Source of the DNA: MKSF01 sp037190225
GTDB taxonomy: Bacteria; Bacteroidota; Bacteroidia; Chitinophagales; Chitinophagaceae
Length of the DNA: 64,000 nt
Assembly: GCA_037190225.1 (NCBI GenBank)
Contig: JBBCJL010000013.1
Span: 107,803 to 171,802, forward strand
Direction: 5' to 3'
Below are positions 26,741 through 36,733 of this stretch, piece by piece. The translations under genes were made by a program, and so were the position numbers. How positions within the stretch are numbered: position 1 is the stretch's first letter; the number at the start of each line of letters is the position of its first letter. The notes under the pieces are model-generated. The model did not search any database, was not told the origin of the DNA, and saw nothing but the letters and a program-made list of their open reading frames with translations.

Positions 26741-28573
26741 ATGCAGCGGAACGTATTGAAATATTGCCTCCTTTTTTTCTGCCTCTGCGCCTGGTGCCGG
26801 CTTACTGTCAGCGCGCAGGACAATGCCACTCAACTGGCCCTGGCGCGCCAGTTCTCCCAGGCCGGGGAATACGATAAGTCTGTCCCTGTCTACAGGCAGC
26901 TGTATTACAAAGCGCCTTTCGATAAATCCCTGTACAATGAATACCTGGCTGACCTGGTGGCCGCTTCCGGCTATGATACGGCCCTGGCCCTGACGGCCTA
27001 TATGCAGCAGATCAGACCGCAGGACCTGACGGTTAAGGCGGACAGGGCATACATACTGGAGCAGAAAAATGACAAAAAGCAGGCGGAGGCGATTTGGGAA
27101 GAGGTACTGAGCCTCGGCGCCAGGGATGCTTACCAGATCAGGCTGCTGGCGGATGCTTTACAAAAAAGGAATCAATACGACAGGGCTATCAGGCTCTATG
27201 AAGAGGCCAGGCGCCTTTCGGGGAATGATATGCTCTTTACCCAGGAGCTGGCATTGCTGTACAGCTCAAAAGGAGATAAATCCAGGGCGATGGCCTATAC
27301 CCTGGATATGGCCGTCCAGCAGCTCCAGCCCGTGGAGGATGTCAAAAGCAGCCTTGCCCTGATCATCGGGGATGATGCCAGGCTGCAGCAGCAGCTCTTA
27401 AAGGACCTGAAGAAACGGATGGCCGGCCAGCCCCAGCAATCCTTACTGGAGCTGTGGATATGGCAAAGCCTGAGGAGCGGCAATATCAGCCAGCTCACGG
27501 AGGAAGTGGCGCGCCTGGATAAGGAGCACGGGACCGATGGTTACCTGATGCTGCAACTGGGCATCATGCTGGATCAGAACGAGATCTATGCCGAAGCGTT
27601 ACGGGTGCTGGAGATAGCCGAGGGTATGAACAAAACGCAGCGCCACCAGCGGGATATCCTGCTGTATAAAAGCAGCGTGCTTAAAAAGCTGATCGTGCAG
27701 CATAAGCCGATAGACCGGGTGCAATCGGAAAAGCTCAAACGTAATTATGAAGTGCTGTTCGATAAATATCCGCAGCTGATCAACACTTCGGCTTACCTGG
27801 ATTATGTGTATGTCAGGGCTATCTACCTGAATGAAACGGACAGCGCCATTGCAATGCTTAAAAGCTACATTCTCAGGCCCCAGCTGAGAAAGGATGTGAA
27901 CAGCAGGGCCAAGCTGGACCTGGGAGATTATTACCTGATACAGGGCAACCAGTGGGAAGCCACTCTTTTATATGCCCAGGTGGATAAAGCGCACAAGGAA
28001 GATGCGCTCGGCGAGCTCGCTAAATTCAAGAACGCCCGCCTGTCTTACTTTTTCGGGGAATTTGACTGGGCGCAGCAGCAGCTTAAGGTGCTCAAGGCCG
28101 CATCGTCCGATATGATAGCCAATGATGCGCTTTACCTGTCCGTGCTGATCACGGAGAATACCCCGCCGGACAGCAATTATGCCCCGCTTGTCAACTTTGC
28201 CCGTGCGGATCTGTTGTTGTTCCGGTATAAGACAAGGGAAGCCCTGGATGTATTGACCGCTATACTGGAAGAAAATCCCGAAACGCCCCTGGCAGATGAT
28301 ATCCTGATGGCCAAAGCCAAGATCGCTATGGAAGAGGGCCGCAACACGGACGCGGTAGCGTTGCTGGAGGAGCTTTATAAGGGGTATAAGGATGATGTGC
28401 TGGCTGATGATGCGCTGTTAAAGCTGGCAGAGCTGTATGAGGTGCCGCTGAACAACACTGCGGAAGCGGTGAAGTATTATGAGCTGCTGGTAACGGAATT
28501 CCCTTCCAGCACCTATGTCCAGGTAGCCAGGCAGAAGCTGAAGATATTGGGCAATGGTAAGGCTCCGCTATAA
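26741..28573 (+). CDS. Periplasmic TPR-repeat protein
   Basis: 610 residues with a signal peptide (hydrophobic 8-24, ending VSAQ) and tetratricopeptide repeats from about residue 30 to the end, clearest in LARQFSQAGEYDKSVPVYRQ, DALQKRNQYDRAIRLYEEAR and LKLAELYEVPLNNTAEAVKY. It has no enzyme domain. Such proteins scaffold envelope complexes, but no partner is indicated except the DUF3108 gene 45 bases downstream, likely on the same transcript. Confidence 0.85.
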   Translation: MQRNVLKYCLLFFCLCAWCRLTVSAQDNATQLALARQFSQAGEYDKSVPVYRQLYYKAPFDKSLYNEYLADLVAASGYDTALALTAYMQQIRPQDLTVKADRAYILEQKNDKKQAEAIWEEVLSLGARDAYQIRLLADALQKRNQYDRAIRLYEEARRLSGNDMLFTQELALLYSSKGDKSRAMAYTLDMAVQQLQPVEDVKSSLALIIGDDARLQQQLLKDLKKRMAGQPQQSLLELWIWQSLRSGNISQLTEEVARLDKEHGTDGYLMLQLGIMLDQNEIYAEALRVLEIAEGMNKTQRHQRDILLYKSSVLKKLIVQHKPIDRVQSEKLKRNYEVLFDKYPQLINTSAYLDYVYVRAIYLNETDSAIAMLKSYILRPQLRKDVNSRAKLDLGDYYLIQGNQWEATLLYAQVDKAHKEDALGELAKFKNARLSYFFGEFDWAQQQLKVLKAASSDMIANDALYLSVLITENTPPDSNYAPLVNFARADLLLFRYKTREALDVLTAILEENPETPLADDILMAKAKIAMEEGRNTDAVALLEELYKGYKDDVLADDALLKLAELYEVPLNNTAEAVKYYELLVTEFPSSTYVQVARQKLKILGNGKAPL

Positions 28574-28618
28574 ACTATCGGCCGTATTTCTGGTCTAACT
28601 ATATAGACCAATCAGATA

Positions 28619-29428
28619 ATGAAGCGTATGAAAAAGCAGATCGCAATAATGATTTGTATCGTGTTAGGCCTGTCCCCCTTCACCATACGGGCAGCAGATG
28701 ACTTTTGCTCTGCCGGCAACCGTACTATCGCAGTGGGCGAAGTGCTGACCTACAAGGTGTTCTATAATGTCAGCGCGGTATGGGCAGCGGCAGGAGAAGC
28801 TAAATTTACCACGCAGCTTACGAGTATGTACAACAAGCCGGTCTACCATATCCGGGGTATCGGCAATACCTATACTTCCTACGACTGGATATTCAAGGTG
28901 AGGGACGTCTACGAGACTTTTGTGGACACTGCCAACTTATACCCTGTCCGTTTCAAAAGGGATGTGAATGAAGGCGGGTATCGCTTTACCAATGATGTAA
29001 CCTTTTACCAGGACATTAAAAAGACCGTTTCCAAAGGGAAAAGCTATACCACCCCGGCCTGTGTGCAGGATGTGCTGTCCGCTATCTACTATGCCAGGAA
29101 CATCGACTACTCCGGATATAAATCCGGGGACAAGATACCTTTCAGCATGTTCCTGGACGATGAGGTTTACGACCTTTACATAAGGTATATGGGAAAGGTA
29201 AAGATCAAAACCAAATACGGTGAGTTCAATGCCCTGAAGATACAACCCCTGCTGATAGACGGCACGATCTTTAAGGGAGGCGAGAAAATGGTGGTATATG
29301 TCAGCGATGACCTCAACCACGTACCGCTGCGTGTGGAAAGCCCTATCCTTGTAGGGAGCATCAAGGTCGACCTGATGCAGTACCAGAACCTTAAGCATCC
29401 GCTGAGCTCGCTACTCAAAAAATTCTAA
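28619..29428 (+). CDS. DUF3108 family secreted protein
   Basis: 269 residues with a signal peptide (cleavage after about 26, FTIRAA). The mature protein matches DUF3108: VGEVLTYKVFYNVSAVWAAAGEAKF, KPVYHIRGIGNTYTSYDWIFKVRDVYET (each longer than quoted here in full), and FNALKIQPLLIDGTIFKGGE. The family is a periplasmic beta-rich protein of unknown function. An alternative start at 28628 (second Met) is possible. A promoter for DUF2480 lies after it. Confidence 0.85.
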   Translation: MKRMKKQIAIMICIVLGLSPFTIRAADDFCSAGNRTIAVGEVLTYKVFYNVSAVWAAAGEAKFTTQLTSMYNKPVYHIRGIGNTYTSYDWIFKVRDVYETFVDTANLYPVRFKRDVNEGGYRFTNDVTFYQDIKKTVSKGKSYTTPACVQDVLSAIYYARNIDYSGYKSGDKIPFSMFLDDEVYDLYIRYMGKVKIKTKYGEFNALKIQPLLIDGTIFKGGEKMVVYVSDDLNHVPLRVESPILVGSIKVDLMQYQNLKHPLSSLLKKF

Positions 29429-29502
29429 TAAGGCTGAAACGGGCTATACGCCATTCCGGGGACCTCCGCACCTGCTTTACCAGGTGGGTTTGCAGGTTCC
29501 CG

Positions 29503-29532
29503 TTTGGTATTGGGGATGCTTTTGTAACTTTG
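29503..29532 (+). promoter_or_regulatory. Promoter of the DUF2480-obg-DUF502 operon
   Basis: TTTG (29503-29506), an 18-base gap, then TAACTTTG (29525-29532): both Bacteroidetes elements at suitable spacing, 22 bases before the ATG at 29555. Confidence 0.75.
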
Positions 29533-29554
29533 TGATAAATAAGAGCAGCAAGTT

Positions 29555-30061
29555 ATGGAAGAGATCGTCAATAAAGTAGCACAAAGCGGGCTGGTAACCC
29601 TTGATTTAAAGACATTTTTGCCCGGAAGCGCCTCCATCCGGGTATTTGATATCAAACAATTCCTGTTCAGGGAACTGCTCCTGAGGGAAAAGGACTTTCG
29701 AGAAGCTATGAAAGACTTTGATTGGGAACAGTTCCGGGACCTTTACGTGGCCGTGGTCTGCTCCTCGGAGGCCATTATCCCGATGTGGGCCTATATGCTG
29801 ATAGGCAGCTACCTGGAAGGTGTGGCCGCAGGCTTCACTTTCACTGATGCGGCCGCTTACCGCGGGGAATTATTATTAAAGAACATTGAAGCGATGGATG
29901 TAGGTCCGTACGCGGACGGGCGCATCATTATCAAAGGCTGCGGGGATGAATCCATACCCGAAGCCGCCTTTCTGGCGATCACCCGTAAGCTGAAGCCGGT
30001 AGTGAAAACATTAATGTACGGGGAGCCCTGCTCTACGGTACCTATTTACAAACGCAGGTAG
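29555..30061 (+). CDS. DUF2480 family protein
   Basis: 168 residues, no signal peptide, cytoplasmic. It resembles DUF2480, a family seen mainly in Bacteroidetes: VTLDLKTFLPGSASIRVFD near the start, WEQFRDLYVAVVCSSEAIIP, and the C-terminal GCGDESIPEAAF with KTLMYGEPCSTVPIYKR. Two cysteines near the active-looking loops (VCSSEA, KGCGDE) are conserved-looking, but function is unknown. It precedes obg by 28 bases and shares its promoter. Confidence 0.85.
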   Translation: MEEIVNKVAQSGLVTLDLKTFLPGSASIRVFDIKQFLFRELLLREKDFREAMKDFDWEQFRDLYVAVVCSSEAIIPMWAYMLIGSYLEGVAAGFTFTDAAAYRGELLLKNIEAMDVGPYADGRIIIKGCGDESIPEAAFLAITRKLKPVVKTLMYGEPCSTVPIYKRR

Positions 30062-30089
30062 GAGACTTGCTTTACAGAAAAAAGACAAT

Positions 30090-31076
30090 ATGGAAAATTT
30101 TGTAGATTATATCAGGATATTTTGCAGGTCCGGGAAAGGCGGTGCGGGATCTATGCACTTTGCACGTACCAAATATAACCCTTTTGCCGGCCCGGATGGC
30201 GGCGATGGAGGGCGCGGAGGGCATATTATCCTCAAAGGGAACAGTCAGCTGTGGACCCTGCTGCACCTGCGGTACCACAAAAATGTGCTGGCAGAGAACG
30301 GCCAGGGCGGTATGGGCAATAATATGACCGGCAAAAGCGGGAAGGATATCATTATTGAAGTGCCGCTGGGCACTGTGGCCAAAGACGAGGAAACGGGAGA
30401 GATAGAAGCGGAGATACTGGAAGATGGCCAGGAAGTGGTCTGGCTGAAAGGAGGTCGCGGAGGGTTGGGCAACAGCTACTTCAAGACCGCTACCAACCAG
30501 GCCCCGGAATATGCCCAGCCGGGGGAGATGGGTGTGGAAGGATATAAGTTCCTTGAGCTTAAGGTGCTGGCCGATGTGGGACTGGTGGGGTTTCCCAACG
30601 CGGGAAAGTCTACCCTGCTGTCCGCTATCACTGCGGCGAAGCCTAAGATCGCCAACTATGCGTTCACTACGCTGACGCCTCAGCTGGGTATGGTAGCCTA
30701 CAGGGACAACAGGTCGTTCTGTATGGCGGATCTGCCGGGCATTATAGAGGGCGCTGCGGAAGGCAGGGGGCTGGGGCATCGCTTTCTCCGTCATATTGAA
30801 CGCAATTCCGTACTGCTGTTCGTCATCGCGTGCGATTCGGACAATATCAGGAAAGAATTTGAGATATTGTACAGGGAGCTGGAACGGTATAATCCTGAAA
30901 TGCTGCATAAGCGGATGGTGCTGGCCGTCAGCAAGGCGGATATGCTGGATGAGGAGCTGAAAACGGACCTGGTGAAAGAGCTGCCTGCGGGTATTGATCA
31001 TGTCTTCATCTCTGCAGTCACCGGGCAGGGCCTGACGGAGCTGAAAGATATGTTATGGCAGGCATTGAACAGTTAA
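30090..31076 (+). CDS. obgE: Ribosome-assembly GTPase Obg (CgtA)
   Basis: 328 residues. The glycine-rich Obg domain spans about 1-158 (CRSGKGGAGSMHF, PDGGDGGRGGHI, NNMTGKSGKD). The G domain follows with G1 GFPNAGKST, G3 DLPGIIEGA and G4 SKAD (Ser in place of the usual Asn, seen in some Obg proteins), and SAVTG as G5. There is no extra C-terminal OCT domain, as usual in this phylum. Obg binds the 50S subunit and acts in its late assembly. It lies between DUF2480 and DUF502 genes, 13 bases before the latter. Confidence 0.96.
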   Translation: MENFVDYIRIFCRSGKGGAGSMHFARTKYNPFAGPDGGDGGRGGHIILKGNSQLWTLLHLRYHKNVLAENGQGGMGNNMTGKSGKDIIIEVPLGTVAKDEETGEIEAEILEDGQEVVWLKGGRGGLGNSYFKTATNQAPEYAQPGEMGVEGYKFLELKVLADVGLVGFPNAGKSTLLSAITAAKPKIANYAFTTLTPQLGMVAYRDNRSFCMADLPGIIEGAAEGRGLGHRFLRHIERNSVLLFVIACDSDNIRKEFEILYRELERYNPEMLHKRMVLAVSKADMLDEELKTDLVKELPAGIDHVFISAVTGQGLTELKDMLWQALNS

Positions 31077-31089
31077 ATATCGGGGATAT

Positions 31090-31659
31090 ATGAAGCGGGT
31101 ATTGGGTTTTATAATTAAATCTTTCCTTCAGGGGCTGGTCATACTGGGACCGATAGGCGTCACCGTTTATGCGGTGTTCTTCGTATTCCTTAAGCTGGAC
31201 AGCCTTTTGCCCTTCACTGCCCGGTTTGGCACCGGGGTAGGGGCGCTTTCGGTCATCGTGATCATTACATTGGTAGGCTATATAGGCACGCGGTTCCTGC
31301 TGGGCCGCTGGCTGGTGCAATTCTTTGACTACCTGCTGGAGCATACGCCCGGCATTAAGTTCATCTACACTGCCATTAAGGATGTATTGGGATCGTTCGT
31401 GGGTGATAAGCGGAAATTCAACCGGCCGGTATGGGTACGCGTCAGCGACAGCCCTGAGATCTTACGGATCGGCTTTCTTACGCAGGAGGAGCTGGATGGC
31501 TTTCCCGATGATACCAGGGTGGCGGTATATCTCCCTCACTCTTATGCCATATCTGGGTGGGTGATCGTAGTGGACAGGTCCAATGTGCTGCCGGTTGAGA
31601 ACATGTCGGCAGCGGAAGCCATGAAATTTGCCGTTAGCGGGGGAATCACCACCAAATAA
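31090..31659 (+). CDS. DUF502 family inner membrane protein
   Basis: 189 residues with two membrane helices (about 7-32 and 52-72) and a soluble remainder. Family features are VILGPIGVTVYAVFFVFLKLD, GLVILGPIGVT and the HTPGIKFIYTAIKDVLGSF stretch, then FPDDTRVAVYLPHSYAISGW. The function is unknown; the plant relatives bind at membranes. It ends the DUF2480-obg-DUF502 run, followed by a 239-base gap before susC. Confidence 0.88.
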   Translation: MKRVLGFIIKSFLQGLVILGPIGVTVYAVFFVFLKLDSLLPFTARFGTGVGALSVIVIITLVGYIGTRFLLGRWLVQFFDYLLEHTPGIKFIYTAIKDVLGSFVGDKRKFNRPVWVRVSDSPEILRIGFLTQEELDGFPDDTRVAVYLPHSYAISGWVIVVDRSNVLPVENMSAAEAMKFAVSGGITTK

Positions 31660-31791
31660 AAAAATGCTTTCCGGAGGCGGAGTCTTGTCCTGGATTGTAT
31701 CTACAACGGTAACGGCTGACATACAGCTCTATAGCTTGATAAAAGGTTGAAAAACACTGAAAAAAATTAACAGGGCCAGATTAAGATTTTT

Positions 31792-31821
31792 TTTGTTTGT
31801 TTTAATTTTTTATTAAATTTG
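31792..31821 (+). promoter_or_regulatory. Promoter of the susC-susD operon
   Basis: TTTG (31792-31795), an 18-base gap, then TAAATTTG (31814-31821), both perfect, in a very AT-rich stretch; the predicted leader is about 77 bases. Confidence 0.75.
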
Positions 31822-31898
31822 CTAAGTTAAGGCTGTATTTTTTTTTAACAATTTAACTATAACATTAAGCAAAAACTATCTTATAAAAATTAAAGCGT

Positions 31899-34800
31899 AT
31901 GAAAAAAACGATACTCACGCTTGCTACATTGTGCTTGACTTCTGTGCATGTGCTTTTTGCCCAGGATCGTACGGTAAAAGGTACGGTTAAGGATGAAAAA
32001 GGAAATCCGGTAGAGTATGCAACGGTTAGTGTAGTTGGTAATGAAGATAACTATACTACATTTACCGATGAGAATGGTAACTATGAAATGGTGGTTCCTG
32101 ATAATGCAACCAACCTTTCCATAGAGTTCGCAAGTTATGCCGTTAAGAATGTGAAAATCTCTGACGAGGAAGTAGTGACTACAATGGATCTTGCTGAGAC
32201 GCTGGATGGCGCAACCGTCCGGACCTACGGTGGCGCAATAGAAAAAACCAAATGGGTAGGTAGTGCGGGTCAGATAACCTCCGCTCAGCTTCAAAAAAGG
32301 GTTATTTCCAATGTGAGCCAGGCGATTGAGGGCGGAACAACCGGTGTGGTGGTTTCTAATCCATCCGGGCAGCCGGGTTCTGCTGCTGCTATCAGGATCA
32401 GGGGCTTCTCCTCTATCAGTGGCAACAGTAATCCTTTGTATGTAGTGGATGGAGCCATTTATATGGGTGATATCGCTTCATTGAATACAGCCGATATAGA
32501 AAGTATGGACATCCTTAAGGATGCGACCGCAACATCACAGTACGGATCCCGTGGTTCGAACGGTGTGGTGGTGATTACGACCAAAAGCGGTAGATCTTCC
32601 GCTAAGCCCCGTATCAATGTGGATGCAAAGGTGGGTATGACCAGCAGGGCTATCCAGAACTATGATATCGTTAAGGATCCTGCGGAATACCTGGAGTTTG
32701 CCTGGGATGCGCGCAGGAATCAGGAGCTGAAAAGATCTACAAACGCTACTACTATTCAGAATACCAGCGCAAACATTGCCCGTACGATAGTAGATGAGCT
32801 TGGAGGTTACAACCCTTATATCAATAAAGGTATCAGGAACTCTGAGGTGCTTACTCCTGACGGTAAGATCAATCCCAATGCCGGTGCTGCTATGTGGAAT
32901 GATGACTGGGATAAAGAGCTTCAAAGAAACGGCTTAAGGCAGGAATATAACGTAAGCGCTATGGGTTCCAATAAGGAAAGAAACAGCGATTACTACCTCT
33001 CTTTAGGCTATCTGAACGAAAAAGGCTATATCAAAAGATCCGATTACGAAAGGATCACTTCCAGGCTGAACGTAAATACCAAGCTGAGAGACTGGCTGAA
33101 AGTGGGTATGAACATTTCCGGTTCCTACCAGACCAGCAATGAGCTGGAAAGCACCAACTCTACTGCAGGTGGTTACAACCCGTTCTTCGTAAGCCGTAAC
33201 TTCGCGCCTATCTATCCTGTATATTATTATAACGATAATGGTCAGCGTGAATATGATCCCCTGACCGGTGATTACAAATATGACTGGGGTAATGCCCGTT
33301 CGCTTCCCTCTACTTCCATTGGTACAAGGGCCGGCTTACCGGATGCCAACGTATTGGGTACTATGAACCTGAACAGGAACAGGAGCAATGGCCTAAGCTT
33401 TATGGCTATTCCATATCTGGAAGCTACGCTTACAAAAGGTCTGGTATTCAGAACTACTGCCAACTACAACTTTGTGGGCGTATATGAAAATAACTACCGG
33501 AACCCTATATATGGTGATTCCAGGTTATACGGTGGTAGTGTAGGCATTGGTAATACCTTTGCCAGCATCTATACCTGGAACCAGGTACTGTCCTATGATA
33601 GGACCTTCCTTAAGGATCACACGATCTCTCTGATGGTGGCCCACGAAAACTATGCGCTGAACAGCAGGGGTATGTCTGCTTCCAGGAGAGGTCTGCCGGT
33701 AAGGAATATCTATGACCTGGCCGGTGCGGCGGTGGCTGTTTCTTCCACTTCCGGTACCGATGAGGATAAAATGGAGTCTTTCTTATCTTCCGCTTCCTAC
33801 TATTATAAGAACAAATACTTTGTCAACGCGAACTTCCGTAGGGATGGTTCTTCCCGCTTTTCTGCCGCAAACCGCTGGGGTAACTTCTGGTCCGTTGGTG
33901 GTGGTTATATCATCAGTGAAGAAGATTTCATGAAGAACAGCACTTCTTTCCTGAAAAACTTCAACCTGTTAAAACTGAAATCCTCCTATGGTACACAGGG
34001 TAATAACGGAAGTAACTATTACGGATACCTGGGTCTGATAGCTGTTACCCTTCCGAATGGTACAATGCCGGGAGGACTGGTCAGCCAGATCGCCAACCCC
34101 GATCTGAAATGGGAATCCCAAAGCATGTTTAACGTTGGTCTGGACTTTACCTATAATAACCGTTTCAGGGGAGAGATCGCATACTATTCCAAGACAAATG
34201 CTGACCAGCTGTATGCAAGGCCTTTTGCGCACTCAACAGGTATCACATCCCGTCTGGAGAACTCTATGACCTCTGTAAACTCCGGTTTTGAGGTAAACCT
34301 GAACCTGGATGTTATCCAGCCGAGCTCTTCCAATCCTAACGGCTTCCTGTGGAATGTAGACTTTAACGGCTCTACTCAAAACAATAAGATCACAAAAATG
34401 CCTGAAGGAGCACAGCAGGATACATTGATCCAGGGTAACTTTATCTATGTGAAAGGTCACTCTATGTACTCTTACTACCTGGTGGAAAGCGCCGGAAGAG
34501 ACGATCAGGGATATGAGCTGTACCGTTATGACAGCGCCGGCCACGAGCTGACCACTACTGAATTCTCTAAAGCCAATGCTACCGGAAGGAAAATAGTAGG
34601 AACTTCTTACGATAAATTCTATGGTAGCTTTACCAATACATTCAGGTATAAAGGATTTGACCTGTCCTTCATGCTGACATACGGTCTGGGCGGTAAATAC
34701 TATGATGGTGCCTACCAGGACCTGATGGGCAATGGCTTATCCCTGGGTAGTAATATTCACCGTGATCTGCTGACCGACAGGTGGACTTTCGACAACAAGG

Positions 34801-35108
34801 AAGGTGCCCTGCCAAGAGCTGAGTTCAACAACGTGGATATCGCCAACAACTCTACTCGCTGGCTGATCAGCAGGAACTACCTGAACATCAGGAATGTTAA
34901 TATTGGCTATACCTTTACTCCGGCTGTGCTGAAAGAAACAGGTATCTCTTCTTTGAGAATTTATCTGTCCTGTGATAATGTCTGGCTGTTCACAAAACGC
35001 AAAGGTATGGATCCGCAATCCAGTATTTCCGGTAACAATACAGCAAATGCCCAATACAACTATCCTGCAACGAGAGCCTTGATATTTGGTGTTAGTTTAG
35101 GTTTGTAA
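31899..35108 (+). CDS. SusC/RagA-family TonB-linked outer membrane protein
   Basis: 1069 residues: signal peptide ending VLFAQ, carboxypeptidase-like regulatory domain (about 25-105, VKGTVKDEKGNPVEYATVSV), then the plug domain with GQPGSAAAIRIRGFSSISG, NPLYVVDG and MDILKDATATSQYGSRGSNG. A 22-strand barrel follows, ending in TRALIFGVSLGL. It imports a large nutrient (glycan fragment or peptide) with energy from TonB. The gene has a full consensus promoter, a long leader and codon use richer in GGT/AAC than neighbours, fitting strong expression. susD follows after 28 bases. Confidence 0.96.
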   Translation: MKKTILTLATLCLTSVHVLFAQDRTVKGTVKDEKGNPVEYATVSVVGNEDNYTTFTDENGNYEMVVPDNATNLSIEFASYAVKNVKISDEEVVTTMDLAETLDGATVRTYGGAIEKTKWVGSAGQITSAQLQKRVISNVSQAIEGGTTGVVVSNPSGQPGSAAAIRIRGFSSISGNSNPLYVVDGAIYMGDIASLNTADIESMDILKDATATSQYGSRGSNGVVVITTKSGRSSAKPRINVDAKVGMTSRAIQNYDIVKDPAEYLEFAWDARRNQELKRSTNATTIQNTSANIARTIVDELGGYNPYINKGIRNSEVLTPDGKINPNAGAAMWNDDWDKELQRNGLRQEYNVSAMGSNKERNSDYYLSLGYLNEKGYIKRSDYERITSRLNVNTKLRDWLKVGMNISGSYQTSNELESTNSTAGGYNPFFVSRNFAPIYPVYYYNDNGQREYDPLTGDYKYDWGNARSLPSTSIGTRAGLPDANVLGTMNLNRNRSNGLSFMAIPYLEATLTKGLVFRTTANYNFVGVYENNYRNPIYGDSRLYGGSVGIGNTFASIYTWNQVLSYDRTFLKDHTISLMVAHENYALNSRGMSASRRGLPVRNIYDLAGAAVAVSSTSGTDEDKMESFLSSASYYYKNKYFVNANFRRDGSSRFSAANRWGNFWSVGGGYIISEEDFMKNSTSFLKNFNLLKLKSSYGTQGNNGSNYYGYLGLIAVTLPNGTMPGGLVSQIANPDLKWESQSMFNVGLDFTYNNRFRGEIAYYSKTNADQLYARPFAHSTGITSRLENSMTSVNSGFEVNLNLDVIQPSSSNPNGFLWNVDFNGSTQNNKITKMPEGAQQDTLIQGNFIYVKGHSMYSYYLVESAGRDDQGYELYRYDSAGHELTTTEFSKANATGRKIVGTSYDKFYGSFTNTFRYKGFDLSFMLTYGLGGKYYDGAYQDLMGNGLSLGSNIHRDLLTDRWTFDNKEGALPRAEFNNVDIANNSTRWLISRNYLNIRNVNIGYTFTPAVLKETGISSLRIYLSCDNVWLFTKRKGMDPQSSISGNNTANAQYNYPATRALIFGVSLGL

Positions 35109-35136
35109 TTTTTAAATGCAATAAATTTTAAAGAAA

Positions 35137-36678
35137 ATGTCATTCAATTATAAAAAATTCGGCGTTGTATCTTTACTGGCAGCTTCTCTTTTTGCATCCA
35201 GCTGTAGTAAGGATTATCTGGAGACCAGGCCATCATCTTCCATTAGCACGGGCGATATCACGTCTACCACTCAGGGATTATATACCCTTTTGAACGGTCT
35301 TCACTATCATTTTGTAAGGCCCGGAGCTTCCGGAGGTACCCGTGCATACGACTGGGGACAGAAAAGTGTGGATATGGGACTGGATATCATGGGTGAGGAT
35401 ATCGTATTGAGCGCTTCTCCCTACGACTGGTTCACCTACCACTATCAGTATGTATCCACAGAGGCGGCTAACTACTGGATGCCCGCGCATATCTGGCTGT
35501 TCTACTACAGGATCATCAATAACGCTAACCAGATCCTCGCTGCTGTTGATAACGCTTCCGGGCCCAGCAATGAGAAGCAGGATCTTAAAGGTCAGGCGCT
35601 GACCTACAGGGCCTACGCTTATTTCAGGCTGGTAAACTGCTTTTCCGAGCATATACTGGCTCCCGGCGGTCCTACCTCTTTAGGAGTTCCGATCTATACA
35701 CAGCCTACGGAAGGAAATACTATTTTCCAGAGCAGGGGAACAGTGCAGGATGTATATAACAGGATATTTGCGGATCTTGATGAAGCTGAGCTGTTATTAT
35801 ACACCTCAGGTATCGGTACCACTCCGGTAAATAAGTCACATATCTCCCTGGATGTATATAACGGTATTTACGCCCGTGTAGCCTTAACGGCAGGTCTGTA
35901 TGAAAAAGCCGCCATGAAAGCGATGAACGCGAAAGACGGTCACCCGCTGATGAACGCTGCTCAGCTGTTACAGGGATTCAACTCCAGCCTGAACGACGAA
36001 TGGATGTGGGCTTCCCAGCTGACTGCGGAGCAAAGCAACGCGAGAGGTCTGCTCTGCTTTATGTCCTGGATGGATGAGGAAGCTCCCGGCTATGCCAATG
36101 TAGGAGCTGTAAGGGCTATTACGGAAACACTTTATAACCTTATTGATCCTGATGATATCAGGAAATCCCACTGGAATGACGCTGACTTTCTGAAGCAGAA
36201 GAAATTCGGCGTTGTGGTAAAAACAGGGTTTGATTACAATGACCTGCTCATGAGATCCTCTGAAATGTACCTGATCGAAGCGGAAGCCGCTGCCAGGATG
36301 GGTGATAATGCCAGGGCTGCTAATGTGTTGCAGGAGCTGATGGTAGTCAGAAATCCTTCCTATGATGTCAATGCTTCCGTTACAGCTCATAATGACTCCC
36401 TGAGGGCCAAAAGATTGTTGGGTCTGACCAATTCGGATAACTGGACGATACTTGAAGAGATCAAGCTGCAGAGAAAGATCGAATTGTGGGGCGAAGGGTT
36501 TGGCTATGAAGATGTCAGGAGATATCAGAAGGGTCTGAACCGTCCTAGGAACTATAGTAAGGACCACTCTCCGGGAAGGGCAACTGTAATTACATTGCCG
36601 GCTAATTCAAGGCAATTCCTGTTCAGAATTCCTCAATCTGAGATCGATGCGAATTCCAACGTACAGCAAAATCCGTAA
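35137..36678 (+). CDS. SusD/RagB-family nutrient-binding lipoprotein
   Basis: 513 residues, lipoprotein signal with lipobox ASSC. SusD features: KDYLETRPSSSIS after the lipid anchor, a helical N-terminal half with TPR-like pairs (LKGQALTYRAYAYFRLVNCF), and the C-terminal RKIELWGEGFGYEDVRRYQK, LFRIPQSEIDANSNVQQNP. It caps the SusC barrel and hands over ligand. The local ligand is unknown: no SusE/F, glycoside hydrolase or polysaccharide lyase lies nearby, so a peptide-type (RagAB-like) substrate is as likely as a sugar. Confidence 0.95.
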   Translation: MSFNYKKFGVVSLLAASLFASSCSKDYLETRPSSSISTGDITSTTQGLYTLLNGLHYHFVRPGASGGTRAYDWGQKSVDMGLDIMGEDIVLSASPYDWFTYHYQYVSTEAANYWMPAHIWLFYYRIINNANQILAAVDNASGPSNEKQDLKGQALTYRAYAYFRLVNCFSEHILAPGGPTSLGVPIYTQPTEGNTIFQSRGTVQDVYNRIFADLDEAELLLYTSGIGTTPVNKSHISLDVYNGIYARVALTAGLYEKAAMKAMNAKDGHPLMNAAQLLQGFNSSLNDEWMWASQLTAEQSNARGLLCFMSWMDEEAPGYANVGAVRAITETLYNLIDPDDIRKSHWNDADFLKQKKFGVVVKTGFDYNDLLMRSSEMYLIEAEAAARMGDNARAANVLQELMVVRNPSYDVNASVTAHNDSLRAKRLLGLTNSDNWTILEEIKLQRKIELWGEGFGYEDVRRYQKGLNRPRNYSKDHSPGRATVITLPANSRQFLFRIPQSEIDANSNVQQNP

Positions 36679-36698
36679 GGTGTACTGAATATAACCGT

Positions 36699-36733
36699 AA
36701 GAGAGGCATCATTTAATGATGCCTCTCTTTTTT
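36699..36733 (+). terminator. Intrinsic terminator of the susCD operon
   Basis: A 13-bp stem (36699-36711 with 36717-36729) around a five-base loop, followed by a T-run. Confidence 0.92.
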
